Below are positions 1 through 5,454 of a stretch of 6,950 nt of DNA, piece by piece; position 1 is the first letter of the stretch, and every line of letters begins with the position of its first letter. The notes beneath the pieces are model-generated. The model was given only the letters and a program-made list of their open reading frames with translations. It was not told the DNA's origin and did not search any database. This DNA is from an uncultured Eubacteriales bacterium (GTDB lineage Bacteria > Bacillota_A > Clostridia > Oscillospirales > Oscillospiraceae). The position numbers were made by a program, and so were the translations under genes. The stretch lies in contig CATIYU010000322.1 in the NCBI GenBank assembly GCA_949739085.1, forward strand, positions 1 through 6,950. Direction: 5' to 3'.

Positions 1-13
1 CTGTAAATAGAAG

Positions 14-52
14 TCCCAGACCGCAAATATCTTTTAGTGGTCTGGGATTTTT
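14..52 (+). terminator. Possible rho-independent terminator of a gene left of the window
   Basis: A 9-bp perfect inverted repeat (TCCCAGACC at 14-22, GGTCTGGGA at 39-47) is followed directly by five T residues (48-52) on the plus strand. The 16-nt loop is longer than usual. On the minus strand the hairpin is not followed by a T tract, so it would serve a plus-strand gene ending before position 1. The reading frame of the integrase remnant on the other strand ends inside the loop (stop at 34-36). Confidence 0.5.
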
Positions 53-840
53 ACTATGTTAGAAAAAATTTGTGTCTTGGGCTTGACATTTGGGTGGCGG
101 AGATCGTGGAACCGGGCGGAGGGCACGCCGATAGAGGTGACCACGCGCTTGTAGTTCTGGTATACGGTGTGGTGGCAGAGGTGCCTGCCTGCTTCATCGG
201 TGAACGCCAGACCGCTGTCCTCCCATACCGGATCCACTCGCAGCTGCCACTCCACCTGATGCCTACGCTGGGCTTGCAACAGGCTCATGACGAAGGGAGC
301 CGGAGCAATCACGCGCCCTTTACCGTTCTTTGTGGGAACCAGCGTATAGACGCTGCCACCGGTGGTGGTTTTCTGGAGCTGCTTGTTGGCAGTCAGCGTC
401 CCGCGCTGGAAGTCCACACAATCCTATGTCAGGACTAGGACCTCGCCTTCCCTCATGCCGGTGAACAGTGTGACCAGGAACAGCGTTTCGTAGCGGTAAC
501 CCTTTACGGCCTCGATAAGCCGGGCTGTACTGGCTTCATCCAGGTGCCGCAGCTCCTCGTGTTCTACTCTGGGAAGTGTCAGGCACCGGCGGGATTGAAT
601 CGCAGATAACCTACAGTGACGGCCCGCTGGAGTGCTTTGTAGAGGATACCGTGGACGTTCTTGATGCTCTTGGCAGACAGACCGGGCTTGTCTCCGCCGG
701 ACTGGCTCATGGAGTTGTAGAAGCTCTGGATTGTAGGCGTGATCAGCGTGTCGAGTTTGACGGCTCCCAAAGCTGGGTGAATATGATTCTTGATCTGGCA
801 CTGGTACGCTTCCACCGTCCGGGGCCAGACGTGGTTTAGA
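34..840 (-). pseudogene. Tyrosine recombinase (phage/ICE-type integrase) remnant, multiply disrupted
   Basis: Functional relatives cut and rejoin DNA at attachment sites of phages and conjugative elements. Read on the minus strand from about 838, the remnant begins in the SAM-like core-binding domain (VEAYQ...HIHPALGAVKLDTL) and runs to FNPAGA, where a frameshift near 579-596 moves the reading into the frame of LPRVEHEELRHLDE. The catalytic domain then continues to TGMREGEVL, with the box I arginine codon at 451-453. An in-frame TAG at 424-426 sits where relatives normally have Trp (LTW-D), consistent with a single TGG-to-TAG change. After it the protein resumes (DFQRGTLTANKQLQKT) and ends with FHDLRH (box II His 106-108, Arg 97-99). 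Homology stops at 94: the third box and the nucleophilic Tyr are absent, replaced by about 20 unrelated codons to a stop at 34-36. The N-terminal arm-binding domain is missing too. Family identity is clear; it cannot be an active enzyme. Confidence 0.88.
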
Positions 841-842
841 TA

Positions 843-950
843 TTGGGCGGTCCAGAGGATTTCCCGTCCTTCAAGCTGGGGAACCGGACCCCGATCTCCG
901 TAGAAGGTCTCCGGGCGTGGGTACAGGCTCAGGCCAGCAAGGAGTTGTGA
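843..950 (+). pseudogene. 3' remnant of a small excisionase-like helix-turn-helix gene
   Basis: A plus-strand frame open from 840 (in-frame TAG at 837-839) encodes about 36 residues including EDFPSFKLGNRTPISVEGL, ending in RAWVQAQASKEL and TGA at 948-950. This pattern, a FPSFxxGNRTxI wing followed by an amphipathic helix (LxxWVxxQ), is what I recognise as the C-terminal part of short MerR/excisionase-type DNA-binding proteins that sit beside integrases and replication genes in Clostridia mobile elements. The N-terminal recognition helices are absent because the gene is cut at the junction with the integrase remnant near 840-857. The TGA is directly followed by the ATG of the AAA-ATPase remnant, showing that both belonged to one operon. 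The TTG at 843 is not a convincing start. The assignment is by motif memory, so it is moderately secure. Confidence 0.55.
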
Positions 951-1421
951 ATGAGCGAGAACAGAAAAACCCCCGCCAGCGCGGCAACGCTGACAGGGGG
1001 CGGTGGAAACAGGGGTAGCTTCCAGGCAGGTCACCACGATAATCCCATTTCGGCGGCTGGCCGTCAACGTATGGGAAAAGACACAACAAGCTATCTACGG
1101 GAGCGGATGCCCGCCGGAGAGCTACAGCAGATGATTAAAAATGGCGTCAGCACGGAGGAAATCGTGGCGGCAGTGGAGCGGATAGAGGCCCGAGGGGGGC
1201 TGTACATAGCGGGGGATGGGTCCAGAGCCGTCCCTGAGTGGGAGCCGGGAGATAAAAAGTGCCATCCGGCACTGGAGACCATTACCGCCGCCGGCCTGCA
1301 AAAAAGGATATACCTCCAATAAAATTTATCGCAGAGCGGTTGATACCTATTGGTCTGAATATCCTGGCCTCTCCGCTGAAATATGGAAAGTCATGGATGG
1401 TGCTTGCCCTATGCCTTTCGG
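951..1421 (+). pseudogene. RepA-like AAA ATPase (plasmid/ICE replication helicase family), N-terminal remnant
   Basis: The start is ATG 951, preceded by AAGGAG (about 6 nt spacing) and abutting the stop of the upstream remnant. The first frame reads MSENRKTPASAATLTGG and continues through RMPAGELQQMIKNGVSTEEI to LQK, then meets a stop at 1320-1322. One frame over, the sequence continues as KDIPPIKFIAERLIPIGLNI, followed by LASPLKYGKSWMVLALCLSV, the classical beta-strand and Walker A (SPLKYGKS) of RepA/AAA_25-type replication ATPases. The shift falls in a run of six A residues (1299-1304); seven would restore CAA AAA AAG and the whole frame. Shortly after the Walker A the homology ends at about 1415-1425 and a different gene remnant begins, so the Walker B, sensor and C-terminal parts are lost. 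Non-functional as an ATPase. Confidence 0.75.
970..1000 (+). repeat. Imperfect GC-rich hairpin inside the 5' end of the RepA-like remnant
   Basis: CCCCC (970-974) pairs with GGGGG (996-1000), and CAGCG (977-981) pairs with CGCTG (988-992), with a small internal mismatch between the two blocks and a 6-nt loop. It lies 20-50 nt inside the coding region of the remnant. It could be incidental to the proline/alanine-rich codons or a relic of translational control; there is no T tract. Confidence 0.35.
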
Positions 1422-1762
1422 TAACTATGGAATGTCAACCTCTCGGCGGCAATGGAGCAGGCCCGGCGGGACGCTGGCCGTGTTCCACCGCCGGAACCGG
1501 GAGGGCTGGCGGGTGACGATGGAGCTTCCGGATTGGCTGGAGCTGTACCAAGGAGTACCTGACAAAGGTCAAGCAAGCGGAGCAGGAAGCCCGAAAACAG
1601 TCCCGTGAATCCTGGCGTAGCTATCAGGACCAGTGGCGCAGTACCTACAGCGGGGAGGAAAAGGCCGTGCCCACTTGTGGGCACGATGATTATATCCCGG
1701 AAAACATCTTCTACCGGCTGGCCATGAAAGCAAAGAACACCGCAGCGGCGTTCTGGGACTAA
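1422..1762 (+). pseudogene. Frameshifted 3' remnant of an unidentified accessory gene
   Basis: A coherent protein appears when frames are stitched: WNVNLSAAMEQARRDAG in the frame of 1434, then VFHRRNREGWRVTMELPDWL in the frame of 1480, then from about 1553 EYLTKVKQAEQEARKQSRES continuing to YIPENIFYRLAMKAKNTAAA and FWD with TAA at 1760-1762. At least two frameshifts (near 1475-1485 and 1551-1555) are needed. The FHRRNREGW..TM..PDWLELY segment resembles the C-terminal part of small prophage/ICE proteins that I associate loosely with nuclease-like genes, but I cannot name the family with confidence. No start codon or N-terminal part is present. It follows the truncated RepA-like gene without a gap, which points to an internal deletion that fused two genes of one element. 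Confidence 0.5.
1666..1685. repeat. Near-perfect 20-bp palindrome
   Basis: CGTGCCCAC (1666-1674) and GTGGGCACG (1677-1685) are perfect reverse complements separated by TT. It lies within the 3' remnant gene. A 9-bp arm with a 2-nt spacer suggests a protein-binding dyad or cruciform rather than an RNA hairpin, since the loop is too small for a stable full-length stem. Function unknown. Confidence 0.45.
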
Positions 1763-1815
1763 ATACCGCCTTTTTAGGGGGGCCGGAATGTCATGTTTTT
1801 ACAGGTTCTTTTTTT

Positions 1816-1845
1816 GGGGGGCTCCTGAATTTTGAGGAGCCCCCC
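1816..1845. repeat. Strong 11-bp GC-rich hairpin in the intergenic strip
   Basis: GGGGGGCTCCT (1816-1826) and AGGAGCCCCCC (1835-1845) are perfectly complementary, with an 8-nt loop. The seven-T run lies before the hairpin on the plus strand (1809-1815) and therefore reads as an A run after it on the minus strand. It fits a canonical terminator on neither strand. It may be a relic of the mobile element or an RNA processing or stabilising structure. Confidence 0.55.
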
Positions 1846-1900
1846 ATCATCGCCACAAGTTCCAGTTGCCAGGACAAACCAACTGTTATTTTTACCCCCT

Positions 1901-1936
1901 AGAAAAGGGGACGATTTCAAATCCACCCCTTTTTCT
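1901..1936. terminator. Possible bidirectional terminator between the remnants and the minus-strand operon
   Basis: AGAAAAGGGG (1901-1910) pairs with CCCCTTTTTCT (1926-1936) with one bulged T. The loop contains a smaller dyad, GATTT/AAATC (1913-1917 and 1919-1923). An A-tract, G-block, C-block, T-tract layout works in both directions. It lies 80-115 nt past the stop of the 865-residue protein gene, a reasonable end for the operon transcript. On the minus strand the T tract is short (four T's, then CT), so efficiency is uncertain. Confidence 0.45.
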
Positions 1937-2015
1937 ATAGCTCAACGCGGCCCCCGGCCTTTTTTGTCCCTTTAAAATACCCGTCCGTTTCCTCATATAA
2001 TTCTTTTGTATTCTC

Positions 2016-4367
2016 TTAAAATTTTTCTTCTGCATCCAAAACCTTTTGTGCACGCCAGCTTTTGCCCAGTTCCAGAGCCCGGCGGGCCAGTTCACACCCC
2101 CGCTTGCGATGATTAAGCGACTTTTCATCTTCTTTGGTTATATCATATCGGAAATACACCACCCAGGCCAGATATCCCAACGTGTACGCCTGCTCTTCCT
2201 TGTTGCCGCTTTCCCGTGCCACGGCCACCGCCTTTTCCATCAGCGCCAGCTCTTCGGCCAGAAAGGTGTGATATTTCTTTTGGCGTTCCAAAGAGGTTTT
2301 GAAGTTGCTGCTTTTTGAAATACTGATAGCTTTTCTGCCATAAATCTCCCCTTTCACAGTGATATTGTAGACATCCTTCGGGGCTTTCTCAAGGGCTATG
2401 TCAATGTACTCAAGAGCCGCATCAAGCTCGTTGTTTTCCATATAAATTACGGCGGCCAGCCAATACAAATACTGTCCGCCGGTATCTCCTTTCTCAGCCA
2501 GCGCTTTCTCAATGACGTTTTTGGCCTGAACATACTCCTTTTTGTCATAGTGGCTTCTGGCCTGCTTTGTCCACAATTCCATTCTTTCTTTATGCCTAAT
2601 CAGGATCTCCGCAGCCTGCTTGCTATGGCCCCGGCGCATCCTTTCCGCTTCACTCGCGTGCTCCACCCCGGTGCGCCGTTCTCTCTCCGCCTGTGCCGTG
2701 TCGATTTGATTCGGCCTAAAATGTTCTGCCCAGGCCAGTTGCCCCAACGCGTAGGCGATTTCACGAGGGTCCTTGTTAAGGTGTGCCACTTTGCAGGCCT
2801 CCTGGTACACCTCCAGCTCCTTCGCACGAACCTTTTGATACATCTCCTGCAGCGCCGGAGAGGACCCGAACTGGCTGTTTTTCGACAAAGCCAAGGCTTC
2901 CCTTCCACAAAATTCTCCTGTACTGCACAGATGGTCGATATTCTTGGGGTCTCGATTCCGTTCCCGATCTATGTACCAGAGGGCGGAATCAATATCATGA
3001 TTTTTCAAATAAATCTGGGCAGCATCCTTATACAGAGCCGAAGTGACGTGAATGCCCGCTTCACCCAGATGCAGGGCCTTTTCAATCCAAACCCTGGCCT
3101 GTGCGTATTCTCCTGTTGCATAGAATATCCTGGCCTGTGCGCTCAGGTCATTGTAATCACGCACAATGGCATTGATGGCCGCGCTCCAGAAGCTGCCGGT
3201 ATAGCTGGACAGCACGTGCTCCAGCCCGCTGCACTGTTCCGCCTTCGCCTGTGCCGGGTCAATCTGGTCGGGCCGGAAATACTCCGCCCAAGCCAGCCTC
3301 TCCAGCACCATAATGTATAGAAGTCCTTCCTCATCCCTTTCATCGTCCGGAAACAGCGCGGCCGAAAGTCCATCCTCAAGTCTATCCTCCGACTTGAGAA
3401 TGTCTGCCCACTTCCGCACATCCTTCAGCGCGTCATTCAACAGCGCCAGCTCCTGCTTCCGAAGCGCCTGATACTTCGACCGCAGATGTGAAGCGGAGGA
3501 AAACCGGCTGTCTTCCGCCAGCTTCCAGGCTTTTATGCCGCAAAGTTGCCCCTTCACCGCAATCAAGAAGGGATGTTCAGGCTCCAGCGCCAAAGCCTTG
3601 CCTATGTACAGGGAGGCGGCATCGCAGTCGCCGCACCAGCAGTAAATGTCGGCGGCCATCCCATACAGAAGGCTGTTCGGTTCCACGTCCAACTTCAGGG
3701 CGTCTTCTATGTCCGCCCTAGCTTGGTCGTATTTCCGCTCTTCCAGGTAATCGTTGGCGCTCTTCATCAACGTCTTAACCAGCTCGGCGTTTTGCTTCCT
3801 TCTCTCGCACCGGGCCTCGAACTCCTTCAGAATCTTCTGGGACCCGCTGTCGAGAGGGCCCAGTTTTTCGGCTTCGCGCAGATGCTGAATCCCTGCCTTC
3901 CGGTCCTTCTCCGCCTGCTCCTCATCGATTAAATTTGCCCGGCTATACTCGGCCTTGGCCAGGAACTCCAGTGCAGAGATCCGATCGATCTCGCTGCGTG
4001 CCTGTTCGTAGGCGTTCCGGAAGTGCGCCAATTCCTTTGCTCGGAGTTCCTGATATTCCGCCTGCAGCTCTGGAGAGGAGGAAATCCGGCTGTTCTTTGC
4101 CAGTTTCCGGGCTTTGCGGCCATAAATGAACCCCTTTAGCATGATGTGCCTCACATATTCAGGTTTCAGCAGCAGAGCCTCATTGATATACTGGAACGCA
4201 CGCCCATATTCGTCAGTCATACAATAAATGCGGGCGGCCAAGTGGTACTCCTTATTGGTGGGGAGGTCCTTGTCCTGTTCCAGTGCCCGGTCCATGGCGG
4301 TTTTTGCCAAGTCATATTCTTCTTTATCATAAAAGTCCTGAGCCCGCTGAAGCAGCTCCGCCTGTTT
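2016..4367 (-). repeat. Four tandem protein modules of about 200 residues in the TPR protein
   Basis: The signature [YC]G.(K/E)A...(L/I)(A/S)..S recurs at residues 164, 358, 569 and 758, spaced 194, 211 and 189 apart. A second box (LAKAEYSR, LAWAEYFRPDQID, LAWAEHFRPNQID, LAWVVYFRYD) recurs at 218, 440, 626 and 815. Module 2 has an insertion of about 25-30 acidic residues before its second box. The repeats are clear in protein sequence but diverged in DNA, which implies an old duplication under selection. Confidence 0.8.
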
Positions 4368-4613
4368 CGTCCGCCGCTCCTGCGCAGGGTCCGCCTTCGG
4401 GGGCGCGCTCCCTGCCAGCGCCTGGTCATAGGCCCGCTTGCTCTCCTCGTCCCGGAAAACCTCCAGAGCGGCCTTGATTACCTCCTGCGTCTCCAGGCTT
4501 TTCGCGTCGAACCGGCTCCCCAGCACAGCGTTCTGACGGTTCAGCTCCTGCCGGATTTCCTCCGCGCTCATGTCCTGGCGGATTTCTGAAAACTCCTTGT
4601 AGTAATTGTTCAT
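2016..4613 (-). CDS. Degenerate J-domain plus tetratricopeptide-type repeat protein, 865 aa
   Basis: Probably a cytoplasmic scaffold or co-chaperone; no signal peptide or membrane segment is visible. Residues 1-66 follow the J-domain pattern: NYYKEF helix I, SAEEIRQEL helix II, then VIKAALEVFRDEESKRAYDQ as helices III-IV. The invariant HPD between helices II and III is missing (VLGSRF instead), so stimulation of an Hsp70 is not expected by the usual mechanism. A linker (67-82) leads to four modules of roughly 200 residues (about 83-275, 276-482, 483-674, 675-865). Each has two TPR-like hairpins (such as AQDFYDKEEYDLAKTAMDRA), a signature around [YC]G.KA..L...S (164, 358, 569, 758), a YQxLRxxELxL helix, and an LAWAEYFRPDQID-type box (218, 440, 626, 815). 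ATG 4613 is chosen over an in-frame start at 4697 because AAGGA lies 9 nt upstream and the longer version would overlap the preceding gene. It is the last gene of the operon, 25 nt after the 80-aa gene. Confidence 0.88.
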   Translation of the reverse strand: MNNYYKEFSEIRQDMSAEEIRQELNRQNAVLGSRFDAKSLETQEVIKAALEVFRDEESKRAYDQALAGSAPPKADPAQERRTKQAELLQRAQDFYDKEEYDLAKTAMDRALEQDKDLPTNKEYHLAARIYCMTDEYGRAFQYINEALLLKPEYVRHIMLKGFIYGRKARKLAKNSRISSSPELQAEYQELRAKELAHFRNAYEQARSEIDRISALEFLAKAEYSRANLIDEEQAEKDRKAGIQHLREAEKLGPLDSGSQKILKEFEARCERRKQNAELVKTLMKSANDYLEERKYDQARADIEDALKLDVEPNSLLYGMAADIYCWCGDCDAASLYIGKALALEPEHPFLIAVKGQLCGIKAWKLAEDSRFSSASHLRSKYQALRKQELALLNDALKDVRKWADILKSEDRLEDGLSAALFPDDERDEEGLLYIMVLERLAWAEYFRPDQIDPAQAKAEQCSGLEHVLSSYTGSFWSAAINAIVRDYNDLSAQARIFYATGEYAQARVWIEKALHLGEAGIHVTSALYKDAAQIYLKNHDIDSALWYIDRERNRDPKNIDHLCSTGEFCGREALALSKNSQFGSSPALQEMYQKVRAKELEVYQEACKVAHLNKDPREIAYALGQLAWAEHFRPNQIDTAQAERERRTGVEHASEAERMRRGHSKQAAEILIRHKERMELWTKQARSHYDKKEYVQAKNVIEKALAEKGDTGGQYLYWLAAVIYMENNELDAALEYIDIALEKAPKDVYNITVKGEIYGRKAISISKSSNFKTSLERQKKYHTFLAEELALMEKAVAVARESGNKEEQAYTLGYLAWVVYFRYDITKEDEKSLNHRKRGCELARRALELGKSWRAQKVLDAEEKF

Positions 4614-4622
4614 AAAACCCCG

Positions 4623-4627
4623 TCCTT
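4623..4627 (-). promoter_or_regulatory. Ribosome binding site deciding the start of the J/TPR gene
   Basis: AAGGA on the minus strand lies 9 nt before ATG 4613, in the 25-nt gap after the 80-aa gene. It supports this start over the upstream in-frame candidate at 4697, which would lie inside the preceding gene. Confidence 0.65.
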
Positions 4628-4638
4628 TTTCGAATTCT

Positions 4639-4881
4639 CTATTTGCTGAGATTTGAGATGGTTGTCGAAATACTGCTCCGCAGCTGGTCCAGCGCACTTT
4701 GGGCCTGCTTCAAATGGTTCGCCGCAGCGCTCAATCCCATTTGACCCTCTCTGCCAAAAACGCTCAGGTCATACATAGCATCCACCACTTCGAGGCAACA
4801 CATCTTGCACTGCCAGGTGCACTCTGAAGCCTCCGCGTCCGCACGGCGGAGTTCTTGTATGACCGCCTCCACAGAAATCAT
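4639..4881 (-). CDS. Small helical protein, 80 aa, with a Cys cluster
   Basis: No family recognised. The sequence from MISVEAVIQELRRADAEAS predicts a helical hairpin: helix 1 about residues 4-40, a glycine-containing turn (FGREGQMG), helix 2 about 50-78 (LSAAANHLKQAQSALDQLRS and onward). Helix 1 contains C21, C25, C28 and C29 (CTWQCKMCC), unusual for a short cytosolic protein and possibly a metal- or disulfide-forming site. No signal peptide or membrane segment. ATG 4881 is chosen because AAGGAGG (4888-4894) lies 6 nt upstream and the ATG overlaps the preceding stop (ATGA). Longer in-frame starts up to 5007 lie inside the 96-aa gene and would add an Arg/Gly/Pro-rich shadow sequence. Its size and fold resemble WXG100-type secretion partners, but the WXG motif is absent. 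Confidence 0.78.
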   Translation of the reverse strand: MISVEAVIQELRRADAEASECTWQCKMCCLEVVDAMYDLSVFGREGQMGLSAAANHLKQAQSALDQLRSSISTTISNLSK

Positions 4882-4894
4882 CTCCACCCTCCTT
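4878..4894 (-). promoter_or_regulatory. ATGA stop/start overlap with internal ribosome binding site
   Basis: The TGA of the 96-aa gene (4878-4880) overlaps the ATG of the 80-aa gene (4879-4881). AAGGAGG at 4888-4894 lies inside the upstream gene, 6 nt from the ATG. This is a classical arrangement for coupled translation or re-initiation. Confidence 0.8.
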
Positions 4895-5168
4895 CCGCAA
4901 CCTCTTCCGGCACCCACTCGCCGGGCTCCAGAGCACTGATCTCTCCGACCGCATGGCTCAGGCTGCTCTGGGCGGCGGAGAGCTCCGATATCACTCGCTG
5001 GCAGCACTTGACCGGCATTTTGCCGCCCACGGCATAGTCCAGCAGGCCAAGCAAATTACGCATCTCTCCCTGAAGCCGGGAAACCTTCTCCAGAATGAAT
5101 CGCGTCTGTTCAAGGGCATAGTTCCGGGCGCTTTTCTTTTGGGGGTCTTCGACGAAAACTCCGTTCAT
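4878..5168 (-). CDS. Small helical protein, 96 aa
   Basis: No family recognised. After a short N-terminal strand-like stretch (MNGVFVEDPQKKS), a long helix spans about residues 14-47 (ALEQTRFILEKVSRLQGEMR and onward), a turn follows at VGGKMP, and a second helix covers about 53-79 (CCQRVISELSAAQSSLSHAV). The tail is Trp/Glu/Gly-rich (EPGEWVPEEVAEGGWR) and probably disordered. Two adjacent Cys (C55, C56) start helix 2. The tail is the only such extension among the four small proteins and might be a recognition tag; that is inference. The start ATG 5168 has TAGGAGG 5 nt upstream, whose TAG is the stop of the preceding gene. Lies in the middle of the operon and is coupled to both neighbours. Confidence 0.78.
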   Translation of the reverse strand: MNGVFVEDPQKKSARNYALEQTRFILEKVSRLQGEMRNLLGLLDYAVGGKMPVKCCQRVISELSAAQSSLSHAVGEISALEPGEWVPEEVAEGGWR

Positions 5169-5173
5169 ACGCT

Positions 5174-5180
5174 CCTCCTA
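5174..5180 (-). promoter_or_regulatory. Shine-Dalgarno containing the previous gene's stop codon
   Basis: TAGGAGG on the minus strand: TAG (5178-5180) ends the 86-aa gene and AGGAGG serves the 96-aa gene 5 nt later. A terminating ribosome would sit on the next initiation site, favouring coupled synthesis. Confidence 0.8.
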
Positions 5181-5438
5181 CTTTCTCAAATTCTGTATGC
5201 AGGCGTCGCAGCTCCGGTCCAGGGCCGTTATGGACACGCCCGCTTTTGCCAAGGCCTGTGAGGCCGAATGGACCGCACTCACGGCATCCTGGCCCGTCCG
5301 GCTCCCCCGGACCAGTCCGGCAATCTGGACGCCGTGCCTTCCCAGCTCTTGATTAGCGGCCTCCACCGCCGCGGCCAGCTGTTGGGACTGCTGTTTGATG
5401 GAGGATATCTCCTCGACCAGTTCTTGTATGGACAGCAT
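5178..5438 (-). CDS. Small helical protein, 86 aa, C-terminal CxxC
   Basis: No family recognised. Helix 1 spans about residues 3-32 (MLSIQELVEEISSIKQQSQQ then LAAAVEAANQEL). A Gly/Arg-rich middle (GRHGVQIAGLVRGSRTGQ) follows, then helix 2 of about 50-84 (AVHSASQALAKAGVSITALD). C77 and C80 form a CDAC motif six residues before the C-terminus (IQNLRK), reminiscent of a metal or redox pair, though one pair alone would need a partner subunit. No signal peptide or membrane segment. ATG 5438 is preferred because GAGGAGG (5447-5453) lies 8 nt upstream; an in-frame alternative at 5504 would run into the 85-aa gene and adds a shadow-like sequence. It starts 13 nt after the 85-aa gene. Confidence 0.78.
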   Translation of the reverse strand: MLSIQELVEEISSIKQQSQQLAAAVEAANQELGRHGVQIAGLVRGSRTGQDAVSAVHSASQALAKAGVSITALDRSCDACIQNLRK

Positions 5439-5446
5439 CTGTGTTC

Positions 5447-5454
5447 CCTCCTCA
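5447..5454 (-). promoter_or_regulatory. Shine-Dalgarno containing the previous gene's stop codon
   Basis: TGAGGAGG on the minus strand: TGA (5452-5454) ends the 85-aa gene and GAGGAGG is the binding site for the 86-aa gene, 8 nt from its ATG at 5438. Same design as the next junction downstream. Confidence 0.8.

Noticed and set aside
1299..1304. Programmed ribosomal frameshift in the RepA-like gene
   Set aside because: The product would still be truncated shortly after the Walker A and the next remnant is itself frameshifted, so mutational decay is simpler.
1950..1966. GGCC-CCC-GGCC followed by six T's as a plus-strand terminator
   Set aside because: A stem of only 4 bp with a 3-nt loop is too weak to call; the neighbouring hairpin at 1901-1936 is more convincing.
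1892..2128. 78-codon minus-strand open frame overlapping the end of the TPR gene
   Set aside because: Much of it is out-of-frame TPR coding sequence; the remainder is a basic low-complexity tail running into a hairpin, with no good start.
2550..3320. 256-codon plus-strand open frame
   Set aside because: It lies entirely antisense to the well-supported TPR gene, has no convincing ribosome binding site, and its composition looks like a reverse-strand shadow.
4614..4697. 28-residue N-terminal extension of the TPR protein
   Set aside because: It overlaps the upstream gene and reads as its out-of-frame sequence; ATG 4613 has its own ribosome binding site and begins the J-like domain.
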